Assembly (NCBI GenBank): GCA_029783825.1
Contig: JAREIK010002450.1
Location: 682,039 to 746,038, forward strand
Direction of reading: 5' to 3'
DNA from: Sapria himalayana
Taxonomy: Eukaryota > Streptophyta > Magnoliopsida > Malpighiales > Rafflesiaceae
DNA length: 64,000 nt
The notes beneath the pieces were generated by a model. The model was not told the origin of the DNA and made no database searches. It saw nothing but the letters and a program-made list of their open reading frames with translations. A program made the translations under genes and the position numbers. Of this stretch, positions 34,520 through 45,489 are shown one piece after another. Position 1 is the first letter of the stretch. Every line of letters begins with the position of its first letter.

Positions 34520-37500
34520 AATAAAAACTACTAAAAAAGTACTATCATTTCTCAAAGATAACTACATCAACTCATATTAACTTGTTAGAGAGGGTATCTC
34601 ATCAATAATGATTCGCAAGTACATGGGTCATACAAGTAGTAAAAATAATTTTCAACTAGAGGTGTCAAATGGACCATGCGGCCCGGGCATGGGGCCTAGC
34701 CCGACACAACATGGTTTGGGACCATGTCGTGGGCCTTATCGGTCCGGAATTAGTCGTGCCTCATGTCGGGCTAGGCATGACCTGTTTGCCTAGCCTAACG
34801 GCATGGTAAATTGGCCTAGGGACCCAGTTGGATTTTTTTTTAATTCAGATGGAAAACTGAATACGACCCATCCCGACCCGACAAGTCCAGGCACGACCCG
34901 ACCCGAACTAGGATGAGCCAGGCCGATGAGCCATGTCGAGCCTATAATTCTCAAGCCATTTCATGCATGGCATAACATGATTATTGTATTGGGCAGTGCT
35001 GGGCACGGCATGATGGCCCAATTACACCACCAAAAAATGGGCTGGCCAGCCCTGGCCCGACCCATTTGATACCTTTACTTTTATATGGATAGAAATTCCA
35101 TAAGAATTGCTTTAACAATTTGGTCAATTAACAATGAGATAACATAATTTTAGTAGAGAAGATAATTTAAAATTTTAGTATAACTCTTAGATCCTAGAGT
35201 TGATCCACTTGATGCGTATGATACATGGTCAATTAATTTGATTGATTGGGTTTGGAGATAAAATGAAAGATTTTTAATAGAATATCTCTTTACTCTAATG
35301 ACATATAAGATAGTTGTCATTATTGAGCCTATGTTAATGATGGTCATCTCATAGATGTCCACTCAATACTTTACTATTGAAATAATAAATTATTTTACTC
35401 AATGATCATTCACAATTTTATACCTTTTAGGCAACTCATCAACTATCCTTTAAGGTTGCTTCATATGTATATTATTATTCTCTGGTCTTAAGTGTCATAA
35501 AGACTAAGACTAATATGGTTTAAAATAATTTGTACTTTCAGCTTCATATTTGCTATACTCATATAATTAATATATATTTCCCTCAAATTTTATCAGTAAG
35601 AACCCTTTGAGTGAAAGCAGATAAAAGGATTGTTATCATTTTGTGTGACATAACTAATTGTCCATGTCCAATAGGCAATAGATTATATGTCATCGTTCTC
35701 CATAGTAACAATGCAACTCACACACTAAAGGTAAAAGTCTTAAAAAAATATTTTATTAAATATCCATAAAAAAAACAAGGATCTATTCTTCCAAGTCATG
35801 TACAATGAAGCAAAATGTAAAATCATTTGTATTTTTGACTTTTTGAGCAGAATACTTGCAATGTTTAACAAACCTCAGTTTTGAGTTTTAAAGTATAAAT
35901 TTTTTGTATGCTTCACTATCAAAAGGGCTGTCACGCTTCTTTCCTACCATATGTAAGATTAAACATTATAGTTCACATATCACATCCACCATGACAATAC
36001 ATACAAAACTACCCATAGTCAAAATTCTAATTCATTTTCTATTTAATTATCATTTCTATCAATTTTTATTTGACAACATAAATTAAACATATCGATTAAT
36101 AATAAAACCATTCATACATTACATAAATCATATATACATAAATCCTAAACTTAAATTTAGCCTGACAATGGAGAGAGATTCATATGATGTACAAAATAAG
36201 AAGTATCATGAATTGTAGATTTCCAATGACATCCCTCATGAGATTCTGGGATACAAACCCTTATTCCAAACTATTTTAATTTATTGTTTTGAATCTACTT
36301 TACGGAAGAGGGGAGTTTGAGAGTCATGCCCCCAACTCAAGAGTTTAGCTTTTTTCTTACATTATTTGCTTGCTCATGGATCTTCTAGAAAGTGTGAAAA
36401 TTCATTCCTATGGATGTTAATCTTTGATTTTGGTCCTAAATAGTGAAGAAGAAGAAGAAAATATCATGGGTTCCATCTCTCCTTTCTTCTTTTACTTTTA
36501 TACCATATAAATCTTGTACTTGTTTGAGTAAAAAGTCATAGCATTGGAAAGATGTCATGACTTTAGTCTTGGTAGCTCGATGTCATGGCTCTTAAAATTA
36601 GCCATTATTTTGGAATGTCTCCTAATCATTATGTGATACAAAATTATGTCACTCCAAAGTATCTGTGACTTATGTATTTTATCTTTATAATATAAAGTAA
36701 ATATTTTTTGAATAGGTTATGACTCCAATCTTTCTTTTGCATCAAATAACTATCACTCTAGAAGTGTTGATAAATTTGGCCCTGATCTTTATTTTATATC
36801 AAATGGCTATAGTATTGGGAATATCAATAGATTTTACAATTAGCTCATACATCCAAGTCATAGCTTTGCCTTCTCTTGAGAGTAAGAGTTGCATCCTTGG
36901 AAGTGGTCATGCTCAATTAATATACTCTATAACATTATGTATCCAAAAGTCATAATACTAGATAATTACTATAAATTTGGCCTAAATAGTTTTTGCTTTC
37001 TAAATTTCTATATCTTAGAAAGATTTGTATTCTCAAAAGTAGTGAGAATATAAATCTTTTGTGAAGATAAAGTCATAGAAATGGAAATAGGAAGTGGCAA
37101 TGACTTTTAGTACCAATAGGGTACTTGATAACTATAACATGAAATTAAAGTCAGATTCATTTAATTGATATGAGAAAAAAGTGGATGTGACTCTGTGATA
37201 AAACACGAAATTGATATCCCAGCCAAAAATACTGCATTACATAGTTGAAAGATTATACTAACAAGGTAATAGATATATGACGTACACAGATTGCTACAAG
37301 TAAATACATATAGTTTTGACAAAGTATAGATTCTAAACTACTTGATAACTACACATCACTATGTTGCCAATTATCTTAAAAAACATAATAATTTCATGAT
37401 TATTTATCAAAATACACCAAAACTCTAAAGTTATGAAATTAATCTAATTATGATATATTTTTTTGCATACATGTCATCTCATATCACCTCAAATATACAA

Positions 37501-37529
37501 GAATATTTAATATTTTTACATACCAAATA
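34520..37529 (-). repeat. 5' LTR of Athila-like element (copy C), with hAT MITE inside
   Basis: On the minus strand it starts TATTTGGTATGTAAAAA at 37529. Its far end near 34520 is placed by comparison with copies A and B, so it is approximate to about ten bases. Without the 421-bp MITE it is about 2.6 kb, like copy B. It carries the GTCATGAC-type array at 36530-37150 and shares the landmark 'ggcaactcatcaactatcctt' region (35425-35450) with the other copies. Confidence 0.82.
34657..35077. mobile_element. Non-autonomous hAT element (MITE) in Athila LTR
   Basis: TAGAGGTGTCAAATGGACC at the left and, reversed, TAAAGGTATCAAATGGGTC at the right match the termini of the two transposase-bearing hAT copies in this window. 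The 421-bp interior is GC-rich (CATGTCGTGGGCC, CCCGACCCGAC and similar words) and noncoding, like their subterminal zones. The flanks TTTTCAAC and CTTTTATA do not form a clear duplication. Confidence 0.8.
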
Positions 37530-38709
37530 AGTGTAATATGTTTATTGGCATGGATACTATATTTAATGCCTTAATGTGATATTTTTTATAAATTAATTTA
37601 ATTATAGATTATTTAGAAATTAAATAGAATAGAGACTATGATTTTGGCTATTGGTGGGTTCATGCATGATTAAAGTGGTGGGTAGTGATATGTAAGCCAT
37701 GAAATATACTCATGCATATACTAGGAAGGAAGTGATAACCCTTCAAATCATTATTTACTAGAAAACCCCATATGCCAAAATTTAAAATTGAGATATGTTT
37801 TATCATAATGAATATGCTATATATAAAGACAAAATATGAATGCTTTTATATGTTACCCTATTATGCATGTCATAAAAAAATTAATCCTCAATGTTGGGAG
37901 GTAAATGTAATATTCTCCTAAAAGTTTTATCTTTAGTGGGCTAGTCATCTGTCATAGCGAGAGATGATGGAAAGTGTACTATGAGACATGCATGGATAGC
38001 TGTGATTCATATCGTAGAGATAGTTCTATGAGTTACATTCAATCATATGGCTACTACTAGTAAAACATGAAGAAAAATATATGTTAATTATGTGAGTATC
38101 GAACTAACAAAGCTGAAAGTACAAATATTTTTATTGTAATATCAATTTCATTAAGAAATATACTAGAGATTGGATAATGAGAATGTGTATTTGGAGTAAC
38201 TATTATAGGAAATTAATGAGTTGCCTAATATGTGAGGATTTGTAAATTATTTTTGAGTAGAAATGATGTATTGTCTCAGTGGTAAAGTACCAAAATAATA
38301 ACGATAACGAGACCATTATTAGAAATGTCTCAATAGTTGATAACCACATTGGATGCAAGTAGAAAAAGATGTCATTGCACAATTATTTAATATTCATTCT
38401 ATAATCGAGCATAATCACAACAAGATTATCTATGAATTCCATCATAAATAAAAATATGAATCATCCATAGAATGTATGATTTATGATTTGAATCCAATTT
38501 ATCATGCCTACTAGAGTAGCTATTAATTATAGTTGATTGATCTTACATGCATGTGTAATTACTATGGATAGATATCTAGACTAAATGTCAACTATATTAC
38601 TTGTATAATTTGCACACTTGAATAATGATGTTGGAAGAGAGACACTAGCCTAACTAGCTTTAGGGACAAACCTAATCATAAATGTAGGAATTTTAACAAA
38701 TTCACATCA

Positions 38710-39260
38710 TCATGATTTATATATTTAAATACTTAATAAAAACTAAGGATATTTTCTTGATCTGTGGTGGAAAAAAAAAGTGAGCTAGTTATAATAAGTT
38801 ATACCGATGCTAGCTTTTAGTCTGACTTGGATGGCTCAAGATCACTATCTAGTTTTGTATTTTGTTTGAATGAAGGTGTTGTGAGCTAAAGAACTTCCAA
38901 TAAAGGCTCCATAGTAACTTCTACTATAGAGGTTGAGTACTAGCTACTTTAGATGTAACAAATGAGGCAATTTGGATCAAGAAGTTCATTAATGGACGGA
39001 CTATTGTTCCTAGCAACACGAACCAAGTGGACCTATATTGTGATTGTATGAGGCTATTGCTCAATCCAAGAACTTGAAGTCAATTCAATGATCCAAACAC
39101 ATACTTAGATATTTCTACCTCATTCATGACATTATTGAGAGAGATTTCAAGATATAAAAGTTCATATTGATGACACTATTCTTGATCATTTAAGCAAGCC
39201 TCATTAGTGATCCATAGTCAAAGCATGATAGTCTAATTAGATCATTAGGCATTCAATTTA
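38710..39260 (+). pseudogene. RNase H relic of Angela-like copia (resumes after nested LTR)
   Basis: It reads IFKYLIKTKDIFLICGG (usual 'ILKYLRRTKDMFLVYGG'), SYTDASF, SLSSFVFCLNEGVVS, STIEVEY (usual STTEAEY), then EAIWIKKFING and VDLYCD. At 39165-39240 follow HIDDTILDHLSKPH and KHDSLIRSLGIQF, the C-terminal 'ENVADPLTKPL' region and tail. The frame is broken by stops near 38898 and 38940. It continues directly from the RT piece ending at 13730, which shows that all DNA between is inserted. Confidence 0.88.
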
Positions 39261-39291
39261 TGCTTGATTAGGATCAAGGAACGTAAAATAT

Positions 39292-39629
39292 TATTAGTGG
39301 TTTGCCCCTAGCCTAGTAGGTCATACATTGTCATTGAACATTTATATTTAATACATGAGGTATTTATCATTTTATCTTTATATTCAAATTGTATTTGAGC
39401 TTGATAAATGAGATCCTTGAATAGTTAGTTTTAGCTTATGTTATCAAGTATGGGACTTGATAGTAAAATCTTAAGGCATAAGAATGTCATTCTAAATTAT
39501 TCATAAGAAATCATTATTATGAGAATACTAATGAAGTGAGATTCTAATTATTTCTAAGAAATGATCATGTTTTGCTAATCATGAATATAGAATATTACTT
39601 AGAACACACACATGCACACACACGCACAC

Positions 39630-39662
<33 letters not shown>

Positions 39663-41000
39663 TACATACATACATACATGTGTGTGTGTGTGTGTGTGTT
39701 AAAAACATGATATGGATCTGACCCACCATGAGAAATACTATATAAATTAGGTCATCAGTAATTCTCATTGCAGTAGTGAAATTTTAGTCATTCAACTTGG
39801 ATTCACCATAGATTCATACATGAGGAGCTTAATGTTTTGACATAGCTCAGTATCATCCTTAAGAGGATGGTAATATAAGTTATGTTTGAGCATGCAATAA
39901 GTTATGTAGATAAATATGAATTACACCAAAAGAATTTGTCCTACTTTTAAATGAGTGAGATGTATATTGGCCTTTTTATAAGTGAAACTAAGAAACACAT
40001 GGCCTTGCTAGAATGTGACTGATAATTTTTGTCAATATCATTTGTTTAGTCAAATTGCTTCATAATCAAAGAATAATTAATTTGTATTTTAATGACATAT
40101 GTCTTGCTCTTTGTTTATTGAAAACATTATGTGACAAAGGACTGATATCATACTATGATAACATTTTTTGAGTTATCAAATTAACTTAATTTGGATAGTT
40201 ATTATATCTTGATATAGATTAATTATAACTTGAGGTCTTAAAATATAATTTGGGTATGTTGTAAATATTAAGTAAACTTATAGGGTCACACACAAGAACA
40301 AGTTATAATGGTTCTCTTTAGACCATTAATTATCCTGAGTTCAATCCCATCAATAATGTTTAGACTTTGATGTAAATTCATGTAAATCAATGTGAGTATA
40401 TTAAAATTCATTTATATCAAAGTAAGGATAATTAAAAAATAATAATGACTAAAAAAAGGATATAGTAATTTTCTTTTAAAAAAGGAGATTGTGACTTTCT
40501 TTTAAAAGAGTTAATATATATGCGCTTTATAAAAAGAAAAAAGTTTAATTAATGAGATATTGACTTTCTTTCAAATGAATGGAATGATTTTATTTTAAAA
40601 AGAAAAAGGTTTCCATTTAATTAAAGAAAATATGGGCTTTATATGTAGATATATTTCAAGAGTTAAACATAGAAATAGAAAGAATATTTTCATCAAGTTC
40701 TTGAGAGCATTCATAGAGATCTCACAAGAAATTAGATCAATCCAAATCATGTGAATTGTGGATAGATCTAATCATTTTTGTGGGAGAAAGACATTCCGTA
40801 AGATGCTATCACACCCATCCTATTTTCTAACCATTCTTGTGGATACCTTTTGAAGATGTTTAAATCCTACAATGTCTTGTCTTCTATCTACAATTCCTTA
40901 ATATTTAGTTTTATCGAAGTGCTTTGATCCTAGTGGATCATAGAGTTTGAGTTTTTATTTCCACTGCATTCATAGTCCTTGGATTATAGTAGTTAACTAA
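39292..41000 (+). repeat. 3' LTR of Angela-like copia
   Basis: It begins TATTAGTGGTTTGCCCC after the RNase H tail. It ends near ATTTCCACTGCATTCATAG...AGTTAACTA, like the 'TTTCCGCTGCGT...TAACA' end of Angela LTRs, so the right end is approximate. About 1.7 kb is a usual length for that clade. Inside are a CA/TG microsatellite (39604-39699) and an AT-rich zone. Its 5' partner is not in the window. Confidence 0.7.
39604..39699. repeat. CA/CATA/TG palindromic microsatellite
   Basis: Interrupted CA repeats pass through (CATA)n and flip to (TG)n at about 39679, so the two halves are complementary and can fold into a hairpin of about 18-20 bp stem. It lies in the Angela LTR. Confidence 0.95.
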
Positions 41001-41681
41001 TAGCAGCCACATAAAAGAATTTACCGCATATATTCAAGGGAGTTCAAGGTCATTATACTCAAGATACTCTTTATACAAAATTTATGTTCTTGTAATCTTA
41101 TCTATTTATGTCTTGGCTAACACTAATAATCATCTCAAAACTCTTTATCCAAAATTTGTATTTTTCCAAAAATTATTCACTTAGTATCCAAAAATATGAT
41201 GTAGCTCATATAGCTTGAAAATGTTTCACATAAAGTTTTATGCATACATATCAGCATTTTTTCAATTCAGAATTTAGTTATACAATATTGAGCCTAACTC
41301 TAACATCATTTATACATTGTCAAAATATCATTTTCTAATTTTTATAAAAACACATTTTTTCTAAAAATGCATGGGCAATGAGTTTCCATATGTTTCTAAA
41401 AGTTATTTTATTGTATCAAATTCATGAGGTTACATCAATTTATCAAATAACTCAATTAAATCGTCTAAATTTATAAAAATACCTTTTCATAAAATTGTGT
41501 AAATTTATAAAAAACTAAAATAATAGTTCATAATAAAACACCTAGAACCACACACCACAAAGTAAATTAGTAGTATAAAGTATAAAATTTTCACAAGAAT
41601 TTATAAATGTTTTCCACCTCAACCAACCTTTTCCAAGTCTTACCTTCAAACTCTAACTCTAAAATTACAAACTGAGCTTTA
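41001..41681. other. Intergenic, no feature recognised
   Basis: AT-rich sequence after the Angela LTR, without open frames, inverted ends or protein similarity that I can recognise. It may be the original DNA into which the copia element inserted, or an older element beyond recognition. Confidence 0.4.
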
Positions 41682-42058
41682 GAGCAACTCCAATGGGAGA
41701 TGCCTGACAAATATTATTTTGCAATTTTGATCAGTATTTTTGGCACCCCTAAATAGATTTTTGCTCCAATGGTAGGTGCCAAAATAAGGTGCTATTTTAA
41801 TAATTAAATATTTTTTAATTAAAGTTTTTTTTCAACCTATGAGAAAGATCCTTTGAGATGCACAGTAACCATAACTGTTATTTTGCATCCTCTCGATTCT
41901 CTCTCCAAGGTTGCCAAATATGGCATCCCAAGATCTTTGATGGCATTTTGCCACCTCTTATATCAACTCCATTGGAGTATAATTTTATTATTGTTTGGGT
42001 GTAATTTTAGCGGTTATGGAGATGGCACCCCTTATAGCAACTCCCATTGGAGTTGCTT
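41682..42058. mobile_element. Tourist-like (PIF/Harbinger-type) MITE with TTA duplication
   Basis: GAGCAACTCCAATGGGAG at the left and the complementary CTCCCATTGGAGTTGCTT at the right bound 377 bp, with TTA on both sides (41679-41681 and 42059-42061). Three-base TTA/TAA targets are the mark of the PIF/Harbinger superfamily. Interior words such as TTGGCACC/GGTGCCAAAA are also partly inverted. No coding capacity. A mobilising transposase is not in the window. Confidence 0.88.
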
Positions 42059-43024
42059 TTATAACCTCACTTTCATCTCAAACTAAAAGAATAGAAAAAT
42101 AAAAACTAAAAAAATAAAAAATTTGAGTAAATTCAAGCTCAAATTAATAAATCAAGCAAGATGATACAAATATATCAGCTCACCTCAATCTTAACATTTC
42201 TTGTCAAGACTGTAGCCTTTCTTTGACTATTTTTGGTTGAGAAAAGAAATTAATGAGCTTGATCACTTGCAAGAAGATATTTCTATCAAAATCATAAATT
42301 TAGGACTTTGTTTGAAGGATTTTTGGGGAGAAATAAAGGAGAAAAGTAGAGAACCAAGAGTGGTCAAGAGATATAGAAAAGAAGTTGTGATAAGAAGAGA
42401 AAAATGAAAAAAAAAAAAGAAAAACTTATCTTTTATATAAGAGAAAAAATACCAAATAGGTTTCATATTCCAAAATGATCCTTTCTCTCCTTAACTTAAA
42501 TATTAGCAAATCAAGTGTAATTTTCCACAATTTTTCATTCAAATATATTTTTAAACATAAAAATATTTTTTATAAATTGTATTCCCTCTTAATTAGTCAA
42601 GTTGGTCAAGCTAATCAATTCAAGTTAAATAGCTAAAATATAAAGATATATTTTCTGAGCCACACAAAGATGCTTGATATGACACCATGCTATGGCAAGC
42701 TACCTAAATATTGAGGCATCTTGGGTCAGCATAGTGGTCTAATTTGGCTTGAAACATAATGGATCCTATCTACATGGCATGACCTATATTATACCTTTAT
42801 TTAGAATTGTAATACCTCTAAAATCTAGAATACTAAGAATTATGTTTAATAAATGAATGAGATAATAATTAGTAATTATGGAATAAAATATACAAAATAA
42901 CTTGGAATGATTAGAAAATTTGTCAAACTAAATCTTTTGTCACTCTCTTCATCTCTCTCTCTCTCTCTCTCTCTTCCTCACTTGCTTCCACCCATTCGAC
43001 TACAATCTGGAGCCACATAACCAA
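42059..43024. other. Intergenic, with CT microsatellite
   Basis: No gene or mobile-element domain is visible. A CT dinucleotide run occupies about 42952-42974, about 50 bp before the Reina-like LTR. A run of A residues with interspersed G lies near 42407-42425. Confidence 0.5.
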
Positions 43025-43500
43025 TGTAATATTAGAAACCAAGCCCAAATAAAGAGCTACAATAGATCCAAACTATAATTAGCCCAAGATAGATGAGAAA
43101 ATCACTATCATTGTTGAAGGATTTTGTTTCTTAATGTGTGGAACAAATTCTATTTTTTATTTTGAGTTTGTTTGTTCATTCCTTTTGTGTTTATTTTTTT
43201 TTAATTTTTTTAGTGTTGTTTTTTTTTCTATTTTGTAACAATCTTCTCCATGTTGGCTATACAAATTGGATTTAGGGAAGTTTAGAACATGAATAATACT
43301 TGATGAAATTTACTCTTGAATTTTTCCTCTTACTTCTTTCTATAACTCTTCTTCCCCATTCTTCTATCTTTCTTTGTTTATCCTAGTCTTCCCTTCTTGC
43401 AAGTCTTTTAAAGGTAGGAGAGGAGCTAACACTCACTCGAAGAGTGCCTTCCTAATATGGTTTATTCTACATGATGAATATAACACATCATTAATGTATC
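43025..43500 (+). repeat. 5' LTR of Reina-like element
   Basis: It matches 48311-48730 plus 56102-56160, with shared landmarks 'tgtaatattagaaa', 'attggatttaggga', 'ctcttcttccc' and 'cactcac...agagtg'. The right end near 43500 is approximate. TTGGTGTTCTCATGG at 43504-43518 might be a decayed primer-binding site. Confidence 0.75.
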
Positions 43501-43623
43501 ATTGGTGTTCTCATGGTTGACTATGACACGTTACATGAGGCCCAAGCTTTGGAAGTTTAGGTCGAGGGCCAATCCCTAGCACTCCACCAAACCTTGTAGT
43601 AATACATTTTCTCAATTGATTTC

Positions 43624-44350
43624 ATGACTGAAGATTTGCATTCTCAAATTCAAGCAACCACTACTTCCTCCTTGAGTCTTTTGGGTCCCTCCCCCACATC
43701 AAATACAATAAAGCCTTTCCCCCAACAAACTGTTGAGCATGCTTGTACTTTGGAACTTTCACCAATATTACTTTCCATGAAAATTTATGTGCCAATATTC
43801 AATGGCACATGCCCAAATGGGTGGGAATTTGCATCAAATATTTATTTTATTTCCATGGCACTCCCGAGCCACTTCGCCTTTAGATTTTCTCATTCCATTT
43901 GGAAAGATTTTGTTTTAACCAGCTTGAAACACTATTTCAAAGCTTTTTATATGAAGACTATTGGGTAATCTCTCTAAGCTCTCACAAACATCCACTATCA
44001 TTGTGTTTCGGTATGCTTTTAAAACTTGATGAATAAGGTTATAGAAATGTATAACTATTTATTGATCAATTTCTTCATTTTGAATTTGAAGTTGGATCTT
44101 TGGAGGGGACTTTTATTCTCTCAACCATCTACTATGATGGAAGCATTCACCATGGCTCTGTCTTATAAGGCTCACACAGAAGAAGCTAAACAGAACTCTA
44201 ACTCTTGGACAAAATGGAACCCACTTAAACATAATGCCCACTCATTTACTTCACCTGCAAAATCTTTTTTAACCCAACCTCTCACACATCACACCTCCAT
44301 ACTACCAGAATCCTACTCCTCACATCACGCCAGGCAGTCTACCCATTAAA
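43624..44350 (+). pseudogene. gag relic of Reina-like element
   Basis: The open piece 43624-43968 contains KIYVPIFNGTCPNGWEFASN, matching the gag block 'VPIFNGTNPNGWLFKAE...F', followed by 'WKDFVLTSLKHYF'. The next piece 44026-44349 reads YNYLLINFFILNLKLDLWRG then QPSTMMEAFTMALSYKAHTE, the end of the gag domain ('FI.GLK..I..EV....P.SL..A...A'). A stop near 43966 divides them. No zinc knuckle is recognisable. Confidence 0.75.
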
Positions 44351-44559
44351 CAACTTATCACAATAGAACTTTGAGATAAACATGAAAAAAGACTATAATA
44401 ATTCTGATCAAAAAACATAATGCAAACTATCAATGAAAAAAAAGGTTCTTGGACCTATTGGGTATTGGTGATGTTGAAGATACAACACAATAAGAGATTC
44501 TAGCCCATGGTATGACCGATGACATTAGTAGAAAGTAATATTACCATCTTAAATGTACT

Positions 44560-45009
44560 AGCTTGTTAGACCAATCTCCATTCATTACACATCATTAGTG
44601 ACATCATGGCTCACTGCCTTAAGGTTCTCTTTAACAGTGGTAGCACACAACTTTATTAAATCTTCCATTCTATAATATTTATGCTTTCCCATTCAAACCA
44701 CTACAAAATTAAAGGTCTACATTAGTAATGATGATTTTTTGATTTGTCACCACTTTTTTCATACAGGTTGCTCTATCATTGCAAGATACAATGTTTCAGA
44801 GAGATTTATATGTCCCACCTATTGAAGCTCCAAATGTGATGTTAGACATCAAATGAATTCAACAATTAGGGCTTGAGGCACACAACTATTCATTTTTAAC
44901 TATAAAATTCTCTTGGAAATGACCAGGTTCATCTCTAAGGTATTATAATAGAATCATCTAGTTTTATTATTCTTCACCCATTCGAAGCTCTCCTACAGAG
45001 CTTCTTGAT
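44560..45009 (+). pseudogene. Protease relic of Reina-like element
   Basis: Near 44620-44665 the frame reads VLFNSGSTQLY, corresponding to the protease active site 'LIDSGSTHNFI'; the catalytic Asp codon reads Asn. The region after it (44740-44900) has short matches only, such as LEAHNYSFLTIKF-like text near 44870. Stops abound and the MITE follows at 45010. Confidence 0.6.
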
Positions 45010-45476
45010 TCGACGTGTCAAGTGGGGTAGGCAGCCTGGGCATGACACGAGGCATGGCTTGTGCCATGTTGTGCTAGAGGCTACCATGCCTTGTGCCAAG
45101 TCAGGCATGATCCACATGCCTGGCCCATTGGCATGGTCCACTGATTGATGAAGACCCGGAACCATGTACTGGGAATGGGTCATGGGTCACCATGACCCTG
45201 GATTACGCTCAGATCCATTTTTAAAAAATCTAGGTATTTTTTAAGTATTGTACCCATCACATATATGTGGCAGGGTTTTAAAAATTTTATTTTAACTCAA
45301 TCTGATATGATCTGGCATGACCCATGATGACTCAGCATGGTATGCATGAGTTTGCCTAGAATCATGTTGGTCATACCATGTTGAGCTAGGCAAACTGGCA
45401 ATCATGCTATGCTGGGCACGACATGACTCCCATGTTGGGCCATGGCCGGCATGGCATGGATTGTTTGACAACTCTT
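45010..45476. mobile_element. Non-autonomous hAT element (MITE) in Reina-like element, 8-bp TSD
   Basis: Left end TCGACGTGTCAAGTGGGG and right end, reversed, AAGAGTTGTCAAACAATCC are decayed forms of the TAGAGGTGTCAAA terminus shared by the other hAT copies. The flanks TTCTTGAT (45002-45009) and TCCTTGAT (45477-45484) match at seven of eight positions. The 467-bp interior repeats GCATG/CATGC words (GGCATGGC, GCCATG, CATGCC) and has no coding capacity. Confidence 0.85.
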
Positions 45477-45489
45477 TCCTTGATCCACA

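Larger units (their letters stand above)
18409..37529 (-). mobile_element. Athila-like Ty3/gypsy retrotransposon with LINE and hAT insertions
   Basis: On the minus strand the order is 5' LTR (37529-34520), a short 5' internal region, the RT-to-integrase relic (33920-31240), a repeat-rich 3' region and the 3' LTR (30403-18409, opened by a LINE). The two LTRs are direct repeats in the same orientation as the coding relic. Gag is not detectable in the roughly 600 bp available, so a large internal deletion is inferred. The element interrupts the LTR that resumes at 37530. Clear 5-bp duplicates are not visible (GATAA against AGTGT), consistent with age. Confidence 0.8.
13731..38709 (+). repeat. 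LTR of Athila-like family (copy E/D), plus orientation, interrupted by hAT and Athila insertions
   Basis: The LTR starts TGTTTAGTATG at 13731 and ends TTCACATCA at 38709. Its own sequence is 13731-14278, 17783-18408 and 37530-38709 (about 2.35 kb). The hAT element at 14279-17774 and the Athila-like element at 18409-37529 account for the gaps. Alignment with the reverse complement of copy A runs continuously across both junctions. Flanks are GTATG and TCATG (3/5 match), and the Angela RT reading resumes after it. No internal retroelement domains of its own remain, so it is probably a solo LTR. The first part contains the GTCATGAC-type array (17790-18110). Confidence 0.82.
8454..41000 (+). mobile_element. 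Angela-like Ty1/copia retrotransposon, split by nested insertions
   Basis: The domains read in copia order on the plus strand: gag (8454-8910), protease/integrase (8930-10270), RT (10420-10822, then 13276-13730), RNase H (about 38710-39260) and a long 3' LTR (39292 to about 41000). The RT frame stops mid-motif at each junction and resumes after the inserted LTR with the next expected residues, so the pieces are one gene. The 5' end is beyond the Tork-like insertion, left of the window. All domains are degraded. Confidence 0.85.

Noticed and set aside
34649..35085. 8-bp duplication around the MITE at 34657-35077
   Set aside because: TTTTCAAC and CTTTTATA do not match in register, so I call the element from its ends only.
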